NCBI GenBank assembly: GCA_023717525.1
Contig: JAMQPK010000077.1
Span: 1 to 41,174 of the forward strand
Origin: Vicinamibacterales bacterium
Lineage (GTDB): Bacteria > Acidobacteriota > Vicinamibacteria > Vicinamibacterales > JAMQPK01
Direction of reading: 5' to 3'
Length of the DNA: 41,174 bases
The stretch's first letter is position 1; the number at the start of each line of letters is the position of its first letter. This document shows positions 39,455 to 41,174 of the stretch, piece by piece. Position numbers and translations under genes: made by a program. The notes beneath the pieces were generated by a model that was not told the DNA's origin, did no database searches, and saw nothing but the letters and a program-made list of their open reading frames with translations.

Positions 39455-41174
39455 TTACGACTGAGACTGCAACCGTGCACGCCATCGGGGCTTCAAGAGT
39501 TCAAGGGCCGCAAGAACAAGAACGCCGGCCCCAAACGTCAATAAGAGATCGTCCGCGTGGAGTGGTCCGAAGCGGAAGAGGCCCCTCGCGAATGGCCAGA
39601 GCAGGGTCAAGCCCAACATCGTCGTGACCGCAATCAGAACCCACGCGAGCGCCGGGTTCGGTCGCCGGAGTGCTGTGACCAGCGACGCGCTGAAGGAGCG
39701 GTTGACGAAGATGAGGCCGACAATCGTCAGGACCAGCGAGAAGAATGTCAGTGCTCGCACTTCGGCTTCCGGCATCCCCCGCCGGGAGGCAACGATGAAG
39801 ATCGCCGCAACGAGCACGAACGCGAAGGCTCCCTGCAGTAGGCTCCAGCCAATCAGCGCCCCAGAGAAGAGCGGTTCATCTGGGGACCGCGGAGGACGGC
39901 GCATCACGTCGTCTTCTTCTGTTTCTGCCTCGAAGACAAGGGAACACACCGGATCGATCACCATTTCCAGGAAGGCGATGTGCATCGGCCCGAACAAGAT
40001 CGGAAAACCGAACAGTAACGGTAACAGCGCCAGCCCGGCGATCGGCACATGGACAGCGAAGATGAAGCCCATGGCCTTACGGAGGTTGTCGTAGATTCTT
40101 CGGCCGAGCCGGACCGACTTGACGATGGAGCCGAAATCGTCGTCGAGCAGGACGATCGATGACGCCTCGCGAGCAACGTCGGTCCCGCGTCCGCCCATGG
40201 CGATGCCGATATGCGCCGCCTTGAGTGAAGGCGCGTCGTTGACGCCGTCGCCAGTCATCGCCACAATGTCGCCGTTCGCCTTGAACGCGTTGACGATGCG
40301 CAGCTTCTGCTCAGGCATGATCCGCGCGAACACCGTCGCGGTTCTGACGCGGCGAGCCAGTTCTGCCTCGCTCAGCTTCTCGAGCGCTTGGCCCGTGACG
40401 ACGTCTATGGCGTCGAGGCCTGCCTGACGGGCGATTGCCTGCGCTGTCGCCGGATAGTCACCGGTGATCATGACCACCTTGATGCCCGCCGATCGGCATT
40501 CGCTGACGGCATCGGGCACGCTTTCCCGTAGCGGATCAGCGAGGCCGACCAGACCCAGGAACTCGAACGCGAAATCGTGCTGGGTGGCTGGCCACGCATC
40601 ACCCGCGAACCGGGCGCGGGCGACTCCCAGCACGCGCAGGCCCTCTGCTGCCATCTGGTCCACTGACTGCGTGAGTGCGGCACGATCCGCAGCGCCGAGA
40701 TGGCAGAGATCGGCAATCGCCTCAGGTGCGCCCTTGGCCGCGATGACGAAGTCCTGTCGGCCATCCGTTGCCTGCCACACCTGCGACATGGCGAGGAGGT
40801 CGGGGTGGAGGCTGTACGCCTTTGCGATCGTCCATTCGGCGCCATGCAGATGCTCGGTTCCCGCCAATAACTGGCGGCCGAGTTCGTGGAACGCCTTTTC
40901 CATCGGGTCGAAGGGGTCCTTCGCACTGGCGAGCACGCCGAACTCGATCAGGTCATGGAACGCCTCAGGCATCGTCGCGCCGAGCGGGTCACGAGGCCGA
41001 AAGACTGCGGCGCTCTCGAGCCGCAGCTCGGCAATCGTCATTCGGTTCTCTGTGAGCGTCCCCGTCTTGTCCGTGCACAACACCGTGGCAGAGCCCAGCG
41101 TTTCGATCGCGGCGGCGCGTCGAGTGAGTACGCGCGCCCGCGAGATGCGCCAGGCGCCCATCGCCATGAAGACC
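39455..41174 (-). CDS. P-type cation-transporting ATPase (5' part missing)
   Basis: The C-terminal ~573 codons are present; the frame continues off the right edge. The phosphorylation motif CTDKTGTLT is near the cut end. Then come the nucleotide-binding domain (KGAPEAI), MITGDYPATAQAIARQAGL, the hinge TGDGVNDAPSLKAAHIGIAMGGRGTDVAREASSIVLLDDDF, and about six C-terminal membrane segments starting IYDNLRKAMGFIFAVHVPIAGLALLPLLF. This is a P2-type (Ca2+/Mn2+-pump-like) layout, with IDP in place of the SERCA helix-6 motif, so the transported ion is uncertain. It sits in the inner membrane. The A-domain and first four helices lie outside the window. Confidence 0.93.
   Translation of the reverse strand, partial: VFMAMGAWRISRARVLTRRAAAIETLGSATVLCTDKTGTLTENRMTIAELRLESAAVFRPRDPLGATMPEAFHDLIEFGVLASAKDPFDPMEKAFHELGRQLLAGTEHLHGAEWTIAKAYSLHPDLLAMSQVWQATDGRQDFVIAAKGAPEAIADLCHLGAADRAALTQSVDQMAAEGLRVLGVARARFAGDAWPATQHDFAFEFLGLVGLADPLRESVPDAVSECRSAGIKVVMITGDYPATAQAIARQAGLDAIDVVTGQALEKLSEAELARRVRTATVFARIMPEQKLRIVNAFKANGDIVAMTGDGVNDAPSLKAAHIGIAMGGRGTDVAREASSIVLLDDDFGSIVKSVRLGRRIYDNLRKAMGFIFAVHVPIAGLALLPLLFGFPILFGPMHIAFLEMVIDPVCSLVFEAETEEDDVMRRPPRSPDEPLFSGALIGWSLLQGAFAFVLVAAIFIVASRRGMPEAEVRALTFFSLVLTIVGLIFVNRSFSASLVTALRRPNPALAWVLIAVTTMLGLTLLWPFARGLFRFGPLHADDLLLTFGAGVLVLAALELLKPRWRARLQSQS

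Noticed and set aside
39187-39480. 97-codon minus-strand frame as a small gene
   Set aside because: No ribosome site, overlaps the ATPase 3' end, no recognisable motif.

Overview
The window is a GC-rich chromosomal segment that most resembles Acidobacteriota, probably class Vicinamibacteria. The inference rests on gene content: a VWFA-related protein of the acidobacterial type, an Oar-like TonB-dependent receptor with an N-terminal carboxypeptidase-regulatory domain, a Planctomycete-type cytochrome (PSD1 group) paired with a DUF1552 protein, DUF1080 and NHL-family secreted proteins, PQQ-type sugar dehydrogenases and a PadR/HAAS pair. No rRNA, tRNA, CRISPR array, prophage, plasmid origin or intact insertion sequence was seen.

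Layout. 1-1005 (-) is an S1-domain ribosomal-protein-like gene running off the left edge. 1149-6256 (+) holds a secreted PHP-fold hydrolase, a secreted PD40 beta-propeller, a small membrane protein and a beta-carbonic anhydrase. 6415-11943 (+) is a tight operon of a secreted ankyrin protein, a PSD1-type cytochrome and a DUF1552 protein. 12047-14036 (+) is an ABC exporter. A repeat-filled spacer (14037-14293) separates it from an ABC-F ATPase (-). 16015-17343 (+) is an M20 amidohydrolase whose tail overlaps a 20646->17320 (-) operon of PQQ-type dehydrogenase, secreted metallo-beta-lactamase-fold protein and 3-methyladenine glycosylase Tag. 20713-21408 (+) is an SDR enzyme. 30242->21436 (-) carries a second PQQ-type dehydrogenase, a periplasmic cupin, the TonB receptor, the VWFA protein and Aat. 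32232->30437 (-) is an MBL-fold/bicupin pair. 32302-32794 (+) is a broken NHL gene. 35252->32760 (-) has a cupin, a secreted hypothetical, a gene remnant, PadR and a HAAS-type membrane protein. The right end has a beta-barrel protein, a RodZ-like HTH protein, a GNAT acetyltransferase, a DUF1080 protein and a partial P-type cation ATPase.

How the genes fit together. Much of the window encodes exported proteins for periplasmic or outer-membrane oxidation, hydrolysis and uptake of organic compounds (dehydrogenases, cupins, MBL-fold enzymes, M20, DUF1080, TonB receptor). Translation and repair genes (S1-like, ABC-F, Aat, Tag) are interspersed.

The observations most worth checking are: (1) two copies of a 52-nt promoter-like sequence (39/52 identical, inverted, both facing outward) flanking the MBL/bicupin operon; (2) an in-frame insertion carrying GC-rich hairpins in the PSD1 cytochrome; (3) a Tag gene whose conserved N-terminus, with its zinc-ligand cysteine, has no ATG/GTG/TTG start but fits an ATA overlapping the upstream stop; (4) several promoters with the -10 box only 6-9 nt before the start codon, implying leaderless mRNAs. 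No clear new defence or mobile system was found.
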